From NCBI GenBank assembly GCA_046155285.1, contig JBJXEA010000022.1, positions 15,084 to 79,083 of the forward strand: 64,000 nt of DNA, read 5' to 3'. Below are positions 17,315 through 25,546 of this stretch, piece after piece (the stretch's first letter is position 1; each line of letters begins with the position of its first letter). Source of the DNA: CAILHX01 sp046155285. GTDB lineage: Bacteria > Pseudomonadota > Gammaproteobacteria > Burkholderiales > Methylophilaceae. The position numbers were made by a program, and so were the translations under genes. Under the pieces are notes generated by a model. That model saw nothing but the letters and a program-made list of their open reading frames with translations. It was not told where the DNA came from and did no database searches.

Positions 17315-17494
17315 ATGGCTGTTCAACAAAACAAGAAGTCCCCATCCAAGCGCGGTATGCACCGCTCGCACGATTTTTTGACCAATCCGCCACTGGCGAT
17401 AGAGCCTACCACTGGCGAAGTGCATCTGCGTCACCATGTAAGCCCTTCCGGCTACTATCGTGGTCGCAAGGTCATGCCGGCTAAAGGCGAGTAA
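17315..17494 (+). CDS. rpmF: 50S ribosomal protein L32
   Basis: A 59-residue basic ribosomal protein starting MAVQQNKKSPSKRGMHRSHD and ending MPAKGE. The family pattern QQNKKS-S-RGMRRSHD and the TGE-HLRHHVSP segment are clear. It lacks the four zinc-binding cysteines of some L32 proteins (C- form). Shine-Dalgarno TAGGAG (17302-17307) lies seven bases before the ATG. It sits between yceD and plsX, as in most proteobacteria. Confidence 0.96.
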   Translation: MAVQQNKKSPSKRGMHRSHDFLTNPPLAIEPTTGEVHLRHHVSPSGYYRGRKVMPAKGE

Positions 17495-17514
17495 TTTGCG
17501 TTCATTCGCAACCA

Positions 17515-17542
17515 CGCCGCGCCCTCAACAGCGCGGCGTTTT
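17515..17542 (+). terminator. Hairpin between rpmF and plsX
   Basis: Perfect 8-bp GC stem CGCCGCGC (17515-17522) and GCGCGGCG (17531-17538) with an 8-base loop, followed by TTTT. It probably terminates or attenuates yceD-rpmF transcripts before plsX, which starts only 6 bp later. Confidence 0.75.
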
Positions 17543-17548
17543 CACATT

Positions 17549-18571
17549 ATGAGCACCATCACACTTGCCATAGACGCAATGGGCGGCGATCATGGCCTCA
17601 AGGCTACGGTTCCTGCTGCTTTATCTGCGTTAAAGCGTCACAGCGAAGTCAACATTATTCTGGTTGGCTTGCACAACGCAATTGAGCAGGAATTACGCCT
17701 GAACAAAGCTGCCGTCGGCTCACGCTTGAGCATCCACAACGCCTCCGAGATGGTGATGATGGATGAATCCCCGCAAAGCGCACTCAAAAACAAAAAAGAC
17801 TCTTCCATGCGTGTGTCCATCAACTTGGTCAAAAGTGGCGAGGCACAAGCCTGCATTAGCTCCGGCAACACCGGTGCGCTGATGGCAACGGCGCGTTATG
17901 TACTGAAAATGTTGCCCGGGATTGATAGACCGGCCATTGCTTCCGCGCTGCCCAGCAAAAACGGTTCAACCTATATGCTGGATTTGGGCGCCAATGCTGA
18001 CTGTACGCCAGAACATCTGCTGCAATTCGCCATTATGGGTGCCATGCTGGTGTCGTGTGTCGAGCACAAGGAAAACCCAACAGTAGGCTTGCTCAATATC
18101 GGCTCTGAAGACATCAAGGGTAATGAAGTGGTGAAGCAGGCGGGTGAGTTGCTGCGCGCCAGCCATTTGAATTTCTACGGCAATGTTGAAGGTGACGACA
18201 TCTACAAAGGCACTGTGGACTTGGTGGTATGTGATGGTTTCGTTGGCAATGTAGCGCTGAAGGCCTCGGAAGGCATTATCCGCATGATGGCTGGCTTTTT
18301 GAGTCAAGAATTCAAGCGCAATATATTTACCAAGCTGGTTGCACTGATGGCTATGTCAGTACTCAACGCGTTCAAGCGCAAGCTAGACCCGCGTCGCTAC
18401 AACGGCGCCAGTTTCTTGGGTTTGCGCGGCATCGTGGTGAAAAGTCACGGCGGGGCGGATGATTTTGCCTTTCTGCATGCCATTGAAACCGCTATAGAAG
18501 AGGCGAGCAGCGGCGTGCTGGAAAGAATTAGTACGCAATTAGAAATCGAACACTTACAATCTACCGCATGA
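17549..18571 (+). CDS. plsX: Phosphate acyltransferase PlsX
   Basis: Converts acyl-ACP to acyl-phosphate for the PlsY-dependent start of phospholipid synthesis. The 340-residue protein starts with the family motif AIDAMGGDHG, and includes MDESPQSALKNKKDSSM, SSGNTGALMA and DLGANADCTPEHL. It starts 54 bp downstream of rpmF after a hairpin, with no strong Shine-Dalgarno, and ends with an ATGA overlap into fabH. Confidence 0.96.
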   Translation: MSTITLAIDAMGGDHGLKATVPAALSALKRHSEVNIILVGLHNAIEQELRLNKAAVGSRLSIHNASEMVMMDESPQSALKNKKDSSMRVSINLVKSGEAQACISSGNTGALMATARYVLKMLPGIDRPAIASALPSKNGSTYMLDLGANADCTPEHLLQFAIMGAMLVSCVEHKENPTVGLLNIGSEDIKGNEVVKQAGELLRASHLNFYGNVEGDDIYKGTVDLVVCDGFVGNVALKASEGIIRMMAGFLSQEFKRNIFTKLVALMAMSVLNAFKRKLDPRRYNGASFLGLRGIVVKSHGGADDFAFLHAIETAIEEASSGVLERISTQLEIEHLQSTA

Positions 18572-19512
18572 CCATTCCATTATTTTCTCGTATCGCTGGC
18601 ACAGGCAGCTATTTGCCGGAACGCATCCTCACCAATGCTGAACTTGAACGCATGGTGGATACCACCGATGAGTGGATATTCACGCGCACCGGTATTCGTG
18701 AGCGCCATATCGTAGCCGAAGGTGAGATGACCAGTGACATGGCTTTGGTCGCCAGCCAACGTGCTATTGAAGCTGCGGGCATTGCCGCGCAAGACATAGA
18801 CCTCATCATTGTCGCTACCACCACGCCGGATAAAATTTTCCCAAGTGTCGCTTGTATATTACAAAACAAGTTAGGCATTGCCGGCTGCCCAGCATTTGAC
18901 GTGCAGGCGGTATGCAGTGGCTTTGTTTACGCACTCACCACGGCAGATCAATTTATTCGCAATGGTGCCGCGTGTTGCGCTTTGGTAGTGGGGGCAGAAG
19001 CGTTTTCGCGCATCACCGATTGGACGGATCGTAGCAACTGTATTCTTTGGGGTGACGGTGCAGGCGCGATGATTGTGCAAGCAAGTGATGCTCCTGGCAT
19101 TTTATCTACACATCTGCACGCTGATGGCGAGTACGTCAACATGCTGCATGTGCCGCGTGAAAAAAATACCGTGGCGATGGAAGGCAATCCAGTGTTCAAA
19201 ATGGCGGTGAATACGTTAGACCAAATTGTGGACGAAACCTTGATTGCTAACGGTTTACAAAAGTCTGATGTTGACTGGCTGGTGCCGCACCAAGCCAACA
19301 TTCGAATTATTACCGCCACTGCCAAAAAGCTCGATATGAGTATGGATAAAGTGGTGGTAACGGTAGATAAACATGGCAACACCTCAGCCGCCTCAATTCC
19401 TTTAGCGTTCGATGTCGCGGTGCGCGACGGACGTATCAAGCGTGATGAAACGGTGTTGATGGAAGCCTTCGGTGGTGGATTTACTTGGGGTTCGGTGTTA
19501 CTTAAATACTAG
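18568..19512 (+). CDS. fabH: 3-oxoacyl-ACP synthase III (FabH)
   Basis: Initiates fatty acid synthesis by condensing acetyl-CoA with malonyl-ACP. The 314-residue thiolase-fold protein has the Cys-His-Asn triad: Cys116 in VQAVCSGFVYAL, His in LVPHQANIRI and Asn in KHGNTSAASIP. The N-terminal ITGTGSYLPER-like motif (IAGTGSYLPER) and TRTGIRERH are typical. It is translationally coupled to plsX (ATGA), and its end lies 10 bp before fabD. Confidence 0.97.
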   Translation: MTIPLFSRIAGTGSYLPERILTNAELERMVDTTDEWIFTRTGIRERHIVAEGEMTSDMALVASQRAIEAAGIAAQDIDLIIVATTTPDKIFPSVACILQNKLGIAGCPAFDVQAVCSGFVYALTTADQFIRNGAACCALVVGAEAFSRITDWTDRSNCILWGDGAGAMIVQASDAPGILSTHLHADGEYVNMLHVPREKNTVAMEGNPVFKMAVNTLDQIVDETLIANGLQKSDVDWLVPHQANIRIITATAKKLDMSMDKVVVTVDKHGNTSAASIPLAFDVAVRDGRIKRDETVLMEAFGGGFTWGSVLLKY

Positions 19513-19522
19513 GACTATGTTG

Positions 19523-20461
19523 ATGAAATTCGCATTTTTATTTCCTGGTCAAGGCTCTCAATCTGTCGGCATGATGGTGGGTTTTGGTGACAATCCAGTC
19601 ATCAAGCAAACCTTTGTCGAAGCTTCTGACATTTTAGGTGTTGATTTCTGGGCAATGGCGACAGAACCCAATGATTTGCTCAATTTAACGCAGCATACGC
19701 AACCTCTGATGCTCACCGCAGGTGTGGCGACGGCTCGTGCCTATGTTGAAGCGGGCGGCGCAAAGCCAAGCATATTGGCTGGTCATAGCTTAGGTGAATA
19801 TTCTGCTTTGGTTGCAGCCTGTGCATTAACTTTTGCCGATGCACTACCTTTGGTAAAATACCGCGCCGAAGTGATGCAAAGCGCCGTGCCAGAAGACGTG
19901 GGCGCGATGGCGGCGATTTTGGGCTTGGATGACGAAGTGGTGCGTGCTGTGTGCCTTGAAGCCGCGCAAAATGAAGTGTTGGAGGCGGTGAATTACAACT
20001 CTCCGGGGCAAGTGGTGATTGCCGGACATAAGGTTGCTGTAGAGCGCGGTATGGCCTTGGCGAAAGAGAAGGGTGCCAAACGCGCTTTGCCATTGCCCGT
20101 CAGCGTGCCGTCGCATTGTGCGCTGATGAAACCGGCGGCAGAAAAACTAAAAACCTATTTAGCCAGTGTTAGCGTAAACCCACCGCAAATTCCTGTATTG
20201 CACAATGCAGACGTGGCGAGTTATCACGATGCGGTGCAGATTAAAGACGCACTGGTGCGCCAACTCTATAGCCCAGTACGCTGGGTAAAGACCATACAAA
20301 AAATAGCCGCCGATGGCATCGATCAAGCCGCTGAATGCGGTCCTGGCAAGGTGCTGACAGGTTTGAATAAGCGTATCGTGGCGGAGATGAGTTGCATCGC
20401 CATTACCAGTCTTGGCTCACTGAATGAAGCCAAAACAATTTTAGGAGAACACCATGCTTGA
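19523..20461 (+). CDS. fabD: Malonyl-CoA:ACP transacylase
   Basis: Loads malonate onto acyl carrier protein. The 312-residue protein begins MKFAFLFPGQGSQSVGM; the active-site Ser89 lies in AGHSLGEYSA, and the catalytic His is in VPSHCALM. I chose ATG at 19523, eight bases after AGGA (19511-19514), over ATG at 19517 and far-upstream starts inside fabH. The stop overlaps the fabG start by 8 nt. Confidence 0.96.
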   Translation: MKFAFLFPGQGSQSVGMMVGFGDNPVIKQTFVEASDILGVDFWAMATEPNDLLNLTQHTQPLMLTAGVATARAYVEAGGAKPSILAGHSLGEYSALVAACALTFADALPLVKYRAEVMQSAVPEDVGAMAAILGLDDEVVRAVCLEAAQNEVLEAVNYNSPGQVVIAGHKVAVERGMALAKEKGAKRALPLPVSVPSHCALMKPAAEKLKTYLASVSVNPPQIPVLHNADVASYHDAVQIKDALVRQLYSPVRWVKTIQKIAADGIDQAAECGPGKVLTGLNKRIVAEMSCIAITSLGSLNEAKTILGEHHA

Positions 20462-21197
20462 TGGACAAGTAGCCTTGGTCACCGGAGCCAGTCGCGGCAT
20501 AGGTGCGGCAGTGGCGTTGGAACTGGGCAAGCAGGGCGCCACTGTAATCGGTACCGCCACCACGGCAAATGGCGCAGAACAAATCAGCGCAGCATTGATT
20601 CAAGCAGACGTAAATGGCACGGGCATGGCGCTAGACGTGAATGATGCGATGCAGATAGAAGCCACGCTCAAGGCCATTGCTGAGCAGTTTGGTGCAATTG
20701 CGATTCTGGTCAACAACGCCGGAATCACGCGTGACATGTTGTTGATGCGTATGTCAGAAGACGAGTGGGATAGCGTGCTGGACACCAACCTCAAATCGGT
20801 ATTTCGCATGTCACAAGCAGTATTGCGCCCCATGATGAAGGCGCGCTATGGACGCATCATCAGCATTTCTTCCGTGGTTGGCCACATGGGGAATGCCGGA
20901 CAAGTCAATTACGCAGCGGCCAAGGCAGGTATGAGCGGCTTTTCCAAGTCGTTAGCGCGTGAAGTCGGAAGCCGCAACATCACCGTGAACTGTGTCGCGC
21001 CGGGATTTATTGATACTGACATGACGCGTGCCTTGTCCGAAGAGCAGCGCAATGGCTTGTTGCAGCACATCCCGCTTGGGCGTTTAGGCGCGGTAGAAGA
21101 CATCGCCGCTGCGGTGGTTTTTCTGGCTTCACCGAGCGCTGGATACATTTCTGGCGAGACGCTACACGTGAATGGCGGCATGTATATGGCGGGCTAG
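20454..21197 (+). CDS. fabG: 3-oxoacyl-ACP reductase FabG
   Basis: NADPH-dependent reduction of 3-oxoacyl-ACP in fatty acid elongation. This 247-residue classical SDR has TGASRGIG, NNAGITRD, the catalytic Ser in SISSVVG and the intact YAAAK motif, with GFIDTDMT after it. A good Shine-Dalgarno (TAGGAG) lies eight bases before the ATG, and the gene overlaps fabD. Unlike the two SDR proteins at 11973 and 57436, its catalytic residues are complete. Confidence 0.97.
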   Translation: MLDGQVALVTGASRGIGAAVALELGKQGATVIGTATTANGAEQISAALIQADVNGTGMALDVNDAMQIEATLKAIAEQFGAIAILVNNAGITRDMLLMRMSEDEWDSVLDTNLKSVFRMSQAVLRPMMKARYGRIISISSVVGHMGNAGQVNYAAAKAGMSGFSKSLAREVGSRNITVNCVAPGFIDTDMTRALSEEQRNGLLQHIPLGRLGAVEDIAAAVVFLASPSAGYISGETLHVNGGMYMAG

Positions 21198-21206
21198 CCG
21201 CTATTT

Positions 21207-21235
21207 TTGAATTTGGCCGGAGTTTTAGGTAGAAT
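21207..21235 (+). promoter_or_regulatory. Predicted sigma-70 promoter for acpP
   Basis: TTGAAT (21207-21212) and TAGAAT (21230-21235) with a 17-bp spacer lie just after the fabG stop, giving a leader of about 35 nt to the acpP ATG. High acpP expression from its own promoter is usual in proteobacteria. Confidence 0.6.
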
Positions 21236-21277
21236 AGCGCCAGTTTTTTGCACTACAATCAACTAAGGGGTAATTAG

Positions 21278-21514
21278 ATGTCTGACATCGAACAACGCGT
21301 TAAAAAAATCGTCGCCGAGCAACTGGGCGCAAATGAAGCCGACGTTAAAAACGAATCTTCTTTCGTGGATGACTTAGGTGCTGACTCACTCGATACCGTC
21401 GAACTGGTAATGGCACTGGAAGAGGAGTTCGAGTGTGAAATTCCTGATGAAGAAGCCGAAAAAATCACCACCGTGCAACAAGCGATTGACTACGTCAACG
21501 CGCACCCAAAATAA
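21278..21514 (+). CDS. acpP: Acyl carrier protein
   Basis: A 78-residue acidic carrier of growing acyl chains. Ser37 in LGADSLDTVE is the 4'-phosphopantetheine attachment site; the EEEFECEIPDEEAEKITTV helix II-III region is standard. Shine-Dalgarno AAGGGG lies seven bases upstream of the ATG. Preceded by its own promoter-like sequence, followed 29 bp later by fabF. Confidence 0.98.
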   Translation: MSDIEQRVKKIVAEQLGANEADVKNESSFVDDLGADSLDTVELVMALEEEFECEIPDEEAEKITTVQQAIDYVNAHPK

Positions 21515-21543
21515 AATAATCCTCAAGTCTTTCTGGAGCTACC

Positions 21544-22782
21544 TTGTCTAAACGTCGGGTCGTCATCACTGGCCTCGGCATTGTCTCGCCAGTCGGTATA
21601 GGCGTAGAGAATGCTTGGGGCAACATCGTCGCAGGCCGCTCTGGTATTACGCGCATCACAAAATTCGACCCTTCTGCCTTTGCCTCACAAGTGGCAGGAG
21701 AGGTCAAAGGATTTGATGCTACGCAATATCTGTCGCCCAAAGAAGCGCGTCGCATGGATACTTTTATCCAATTCGGCTTGGTGGCGGGTATGGAGGCAGT
21801 TAAAGACTCGGGTTTAGAAGTCACCGAGCAGAATGCCGAACGAATCGGCGTGTCTATCGGTGCTGGCATTGGCGGCTTACAGCTCATCGAAGACACTGAC
21901 AAAGTCTATCAAGAAGGCGGCCCACGCAAGATTTCGCCGTTTTTCATTCCCGGCACCATCATCAATATGATCTCCGGCAACCTGTCTATCATGTACGGCT
22001 TAAAAGGCCCCAACATCGCCATTGTCACCGCCTGTACCACGGCCACACACTGCATAGGCGACGCTGCACGCTTGATTGAATACGGTGACGCTGACGTAAT
22101 GGTGGCGGGCGGTGCTGAAGCCGCGATTACAAAACTCAGCGTGGGTGGTTTCGCTTCAGCCCGTGCATTGTCTACCCGCAATGATGACCCTGCTACCGCC
22201 AGCCGTCCTTGGGACAGCGAGCGCGATGGTTTTGTCATCGGCGAAGGGGCGGGGGTGTTGGTGCTGGAGGAATACGAACACGCCAAAGCGCGCGGCGCGA
22301 AGATTTATGCCGAAATCGCCGGCTTTGGCATGAGTGCCGATGCTTATCACATGACCTCGCCCAGTGAAAGCGGTGAGGGCGCGGCGCGTTGTATGCGGAA
22401 CGCCGTAAAAAATGCAGGAATGAATGCCGATGATGTGGATTACGTCAACGCCCACGGCACATCAACTCCTGCTGGCGATTTGGCTGAAACCCAGGCGGCC
22501 AAAGGCTATTTTGGTCATCATGTCAAAAAAATCGCTATGAGCTCCACCAAATCCATGACCGGTCACTTATTGGGCGCCGCTGGCGGGGTAGAAGCGGTAT
22601 TCTCAGCGCTGGCGATACGCGATCAAATAGCGCCACCCACCATCAATATTTTTAATAAAGACCCATTGTGTGATTTAGATTATGTGGCGAATGAGGCGCG
22701 TCGCATGAAGATTGATGTTGCCATCTCTAATTCCTTCGGTTTTGGTGGCACCAACGGCACTTTGGTGTTCCGGAAAATTTAG
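21544..22782 (+). CDS. fabF: 3-oxoacyl-ACP synthase II (FabF)
   Basis: Condensing enzyme for chain elongation, including the unsaturated C16 to C18 step. The 412-residue protein has the Cys-His-His triad: Cys in TACTTATHCIG, His in NAHGTSTPAGD and His in SMTGHLLGAAGG. The start is TTG at 21544, read as MSKRRVVITG, with GGAG (21535-21538) five bases upstream. Last gene of the fatty-acid block; a weak A/T-stem hairpin lies right after the stop. Confidence 0.96.
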   Translation: MSKRRVVITGLGIVSPVGIGVENAWGNIVAGRSGITRITKFDPSAFASQVAGEVKGFDATQYLSPKEARRMDTFIQFGLVAGMEAVKDSGLEVTEQNAERIGVSIGAGIGGLQLIEDTDKVYQEGGPRKISPFFIPGTIINMISGNLSIMYGLKGPNIAIVTACTTATHCIGDAARLIEYGDADVMVAGGAEAAITKLSVGGFASARALSTRNDDPATASRPWDSERDGFVIGEGAGVLVLEEYEHAKARGAKIYAEIAGFGMSADAYHMTSPSESGEGAARCMRNAVKNAGMNADDVDYVNAHGTSTPAGDLAETQAAKGYFGHHVKKIAMSSTKSMTGHLLGAAGGVEAVFSALAIRDQIAPPTINIFNKDPLCDLDYVANEARRMKIDVAISNSFGFGGTNGTLVFRKI

Positions 22783-23110
22783 AAAAAGTAGTTGCTTTTT
22801 TCTTAAGAATAACGGTGGAGGCCTGCGGTTTGTACACACCTCAAGTGCAATGCTTGTGCGGTCACAGAGCTAGCAAGTTTTCTCTCTTTTTTTACTTGCT
22901 AAAATCACAGTAAGTTTCTGATTGTTATAATAAGTTAATTGTTGCATAAAAATTAACGAAACCGCGCGAACCCAATCTGCACGCGCCGCTGGCGGCTAGT
23001 TTGCATGATCATCCACAATTTTATCCACAGCTTCTGTGGATACCTGCATCCTCTCGTTTTTTCAAAATTTCCATTAAGAAAATAGACTTAACCGAATACA
23101 ATAGAGGCCT
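22783..23110. other. 328-bp gene-free region between fabF and pabC
   Basis: The start holds a weak terminator-like A/T hairpin (AAAAAG...CTTTTTT, 22783-22801). A second inverted repeat TAGCAAGT (22871-22878) / ACTTGCTA (22894-22901) encloses a pyrimidine-rich loop. A TATAAT hexamer lies at 22926-22931 without a convincing -35. A cluster of DnaA-box-like 9-mers follows at 23009-23043. I see no open reading frame or RNA gene that I can support. Confidence 0.6.
23009..23043. promoter_or_regulatory. Cluster of three DnaA-box-like 9-mers
   Basis: A perfect consensus TTATCCACA at 23021-23029 is flanked by TCATCCACA (23009-23017, one mismatch) on the same strand and TGTGGATAC (23035-23043, one mismatch when read on the other strand). 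Three boxes in 35 bp, 68 bp upstream of pabC, suggest DnaA binding. Whether it regulates, titrates or does something else is unknown. Confidence 0.5.
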
Positions 23111-23956
23111 ATGTCACAGAGCCAAGCCTATCTTGTTAACGGACGTTTTGAGGGTGTTTTAACACCTTTTGACCGCGGTTTCGCCTATGGCGACGGCGTG
23201 TTTCGCACTTTGGTTTTGCAGCATGGCGTACCGCACTGCTGGCCGCACCATTACCGCAAGCTGGAAGAAGATTGCAATGCTTTGCGTATTGTCTGCCCGT
23301 CGCAGGAAACGTTGCGCGGTGATATTGTCAACCTAGTGAATGAGGCTGATGAACATGGACAGGCGACTATCAAAATTATCATTACACGCGGTGAGAGCGC
23401 TAGAGGTTTTGCAGTACCCCCATTGGCACAGCCCACGCGCATCGTAATTAAAATGCCGCTACCGCAATATCCAGAAACTAATTTCGATGTGGGAATTACG
23501 CTGCACTTATGCCAGACCCGTCTGGCGCGGCAGCCACGATTGGCGGGCGTGAAGCACCTGAATCGCCTAGAAAATGTGCTGGCACGTATGGAATGGCTAG
23601 ATTCACACATTACCGATGGATTGATGCTGGATGAGGGTGGCGACGTAATTGAATGTATCAGTGGCAATGTGTTTGCCCGATTTGGCGATCAGCTGACAAC
23701 GCCGGATTTAAGCCAATGCGGGGTCGCAGGTGTGACGCGCGCGCGCATTATGGGATTGGCTCCCATGCTGGGCTATGATTTAGAGGTGCGCCACTTGAGA
23801 CTATCGGAACTGATGGATGCCGACGAAGTGATTGTCTGCAACAGCCTCTACGGCGCATGGCAGGTGCGCCATCTGGCGAATCACACATGGCAGCAGGGCG
23901 TGCTGGCGGCCAAATTAAGAGAGCGTTTGCGCGAAGATGACACGATTTCTGCTTAA
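23111..23956 (+). CDS. pabC: Aminodeoxychorismate lyase
   Basis: PLP-dependent class IV aminotransferase-fold lyase that forms p-aminobenzoate and pyruvate from 4-amino-4-deoxychorismate in folate synthesis. The 281-residue protein has the FDRGFAYGDGVFRT motif, the Schiff-base Lys in GVKHLNRLENVLAR, and the EVIVCNSLYG segment. It overlaps mltG by 20 nt, the standard pabC-mltG-tmk-holB order. Branched-chain aminotransferase is the main alternative for the fold, but context decides. Confidence 0.94.
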   Translation: MSQSQAYLVNGRFEGVLTPFDRGFAYGDGVFRTLVLQHGVPHCWPHHYRKLEEDCNALRIVCPSQETLRGDIVNLVNEADEHGQATIKIIITRGESARGFAVPPLAQPTRIVIKMPLPQYPETNFDVGITLHLCQTRLARQPRLAGVKHLNRLENVLARMEWLDSHITDGLMLDEGGDVIECISGNVFARFGDQLTTPDLSQCGVAGVTRARIMGLAPMLGYDLEVRHLRLSELMDADEVIVCNSLYGAWQVRHLANHTWQQGVLAAKLRERLREDDTISA

Positions 23957-24941
23957 ACTCATATTTTTAGTCATATTGCTGGGAGCAGGTGCTGCGGCGT
24001 GGCTTTGGCATTACACTTGGACGCCGCTTAACTTTGAGGAATCACAGCATACTGTCGTGGTGAAATCTGGTAGCAATGTGCGCTTAGTAGCGCGGCAGTT
24101 AGCGGCTGAAAATGTGTTGAGTGAGCCGTGGAGCTTCTTTCTCATGGCGCGGCTGTCTGGGCGTGCATCTGAACTCAAGGCCGGCAACTACGTGCTAACT
24201 TCGGGCATGACGCCCTACAACATGTTCGAGGCTATGACCAACGGCACCGATTCCACGCAGTCTGGCGTGACCTTTATCGAGGGCTGGACATTCCACCAAA
24301 TGCGCGAAGAGCTTAATCGCACTGAGGGGTTAGAACACGTGAGCATGGCCATGACGGACGGGGAGATATTGAGCCGTATTGGAGCGACTGAAACGCATCC
24401 AGAAGGCTTGTTTTTCCCTGATACCTATTATTTTGCAGAAAACATCAGTGATATTGATTTGCTACAACGCGCCTATCAAGCCATGCAGATCAAGCTGGCG
24501 GAGGCATGGGAGCTGCGCGTTGACAACTTACCTTACACCAACTCTTATCAGGCGCTCATTATGGCCTCTGTGGTTGAAAAAGAGACGGGCAAGGGGTCGG
24601 AGCGCCCAGTTATCGCAAAAGTGTTCTTAAATCGCCTTAAAATCGGTATGCGACTACAAACGGATCCCACCGTCATCTACGGCATGGGAGCTAATTTCAA
24701 AGGTAATATTCGCAAACAAGATTTACTCAAAGACACGGCTTATAACACTTACACGCGCAATGGCTTGCCACCTACGCCCATCGCCATGCCCGGCTTAGCG
24801 GCGATTGAAGCTGCGTTGCACCCCGACAGCAGCGCAAATTATCTCTATTTTGTAGGTAAGGGCGACGGCAGCCATGCGTTTTCTGCCACGCTAGAAGAAC
24901 ACAACCGCGCAGTTGCTCGCTATCAGTTAGGGAAACATTGA
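23937..24941 (+). CDS. mltG: Endolytic murein transglycosylase MltG
   Basis: Inner-membrane enzyme that cleaves nascent glycan strands and helps set their length. The 334-residue protein has one N-terminal membrane helix (about residues 4-24), a LysM-like subdomain (VVKSGSNVRLVARQL) and the YceG catalytic domain with Glu214 in SVVEKETG, plus the DPTVIYG motif and the C-terminal YLYFVGKGDGSHAFS segment. The start overlaps pabC. The stop overlaps the tmk ATG by one base. Confidence 0.95.
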   Translation: MTRFLLKLIFLVILLGAGAAAWLWHYTWTPLNFEESQHTVVVKSGSNVRLVARQLAAENVLSEPWSFFLMARLSGRASELKAGNYVLTSGMTPYNMFEAMTNGTDSTQSGVTFIEGWTFHQMREELNRTEGLEHVSMAMTDGEILSRIGATETHPEGLFFPDTYYFAENISDIDLLQRAYQAMQIKLAEAWELRVDNLPYTNSYQALIMASVVEKETGKGSERPVIAKVFLNRLKIGMRLQTDPTVIYGMGANFKGNIRKQDLLKDTAYNTYTRNGLPPTPIAMPGLAAIEAALHPDSSANYLYFVGKGDGSHAFSATLEEHNRAVARYQLGKH

Positions 24942-25546
24942 TGGTCGGGAAATTCATTACCTTAGAAGGCGTAGATGGCGCTGGTAAAAGCACGCACATT
25001 CCGTTGATTGCCGATTTACTCCGCGCCAAAGGCGTAGAGGTGGTGTTGACGCGCGAACCAGGCGGCACGGGCTTAGGCGAAAGGTTGCGCGAGTTATTGC
25101 TGCACCAAGCCATGAGCGCAGAAACCGAAACTTTGCTGATGTTTGCTGCGCGATGCGAGCATATCGTACAAGTGATACAACCTGCTTTAGAACGCGGTAC
25201 ATGGGTGCTGTCAGACAGATTCACTGATGCTAGTTTTGCCTACCAGCACGGCGGGCGTGGTGTTGCAGCAGATAAGATACGTGTTTTGGAAACCTTGGTG
25301 CAAGGTGCTTTACAACCAGATTTAACCCTGTTATTCGATTTGCCCGTTGAAATTAGTTGCCAAAGATTGGCTGGAGCGCGTGATCCCGATCGTTTCGAGC
25401 AAGAAACCAGCGCATTTTTTCAGCGTATTCGTGACGCTTATTTGCAACGGGCGGCAGAGTTTCCGCAGCGTTTTTGCGTGATAGATGCCAACAAAAGCAT
25501 AGCTGAGATTCAAGTTGAGCTTAAGAAAATAATTTCAATATTATGA
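24941..25546 (+). CDS. tmk: Thymidylate kinase
   Basis: Phosphorylates dTMP to dTDP. The 201-residue protein has the P-loop EGVDGAGKST at residues 9-18, the DRF-containing DR motif (LSDRFTDASFAYQ) and the TREPGGTGLGE motif. I use ATG at 24941 (TGATG junction with mltG) rather than TTG at 24938, which would only add one residue. The end overlaps holB by 4 nt. Confidence 0.96.
   Translation: MVGKFITLEGVDGAGKSTHIPLIADLLRAKGVEVVLTREPGGTGLGERLRELLLHQAMSAETETLLMFAARCEHIVQVIQPALERGTWVLSDRFTDASFAYQHGGRGVAADKIRVLETLVQGALQPDLTLLFDLPVEISCQRLAGARDPDRFEQETSAFFQRIRDAYLQRAAEFPQRFCVIDANKSIAEIQVELKKIISIL

Noticed and set aside
23009..23043. Chromosomal replication origin
   Set aside because: Only three DnaA-box-like sites, no dnaA, dnaN, gidA or AT-rich unwinding region next to them; kept as a possible DnaA regulatory site only.
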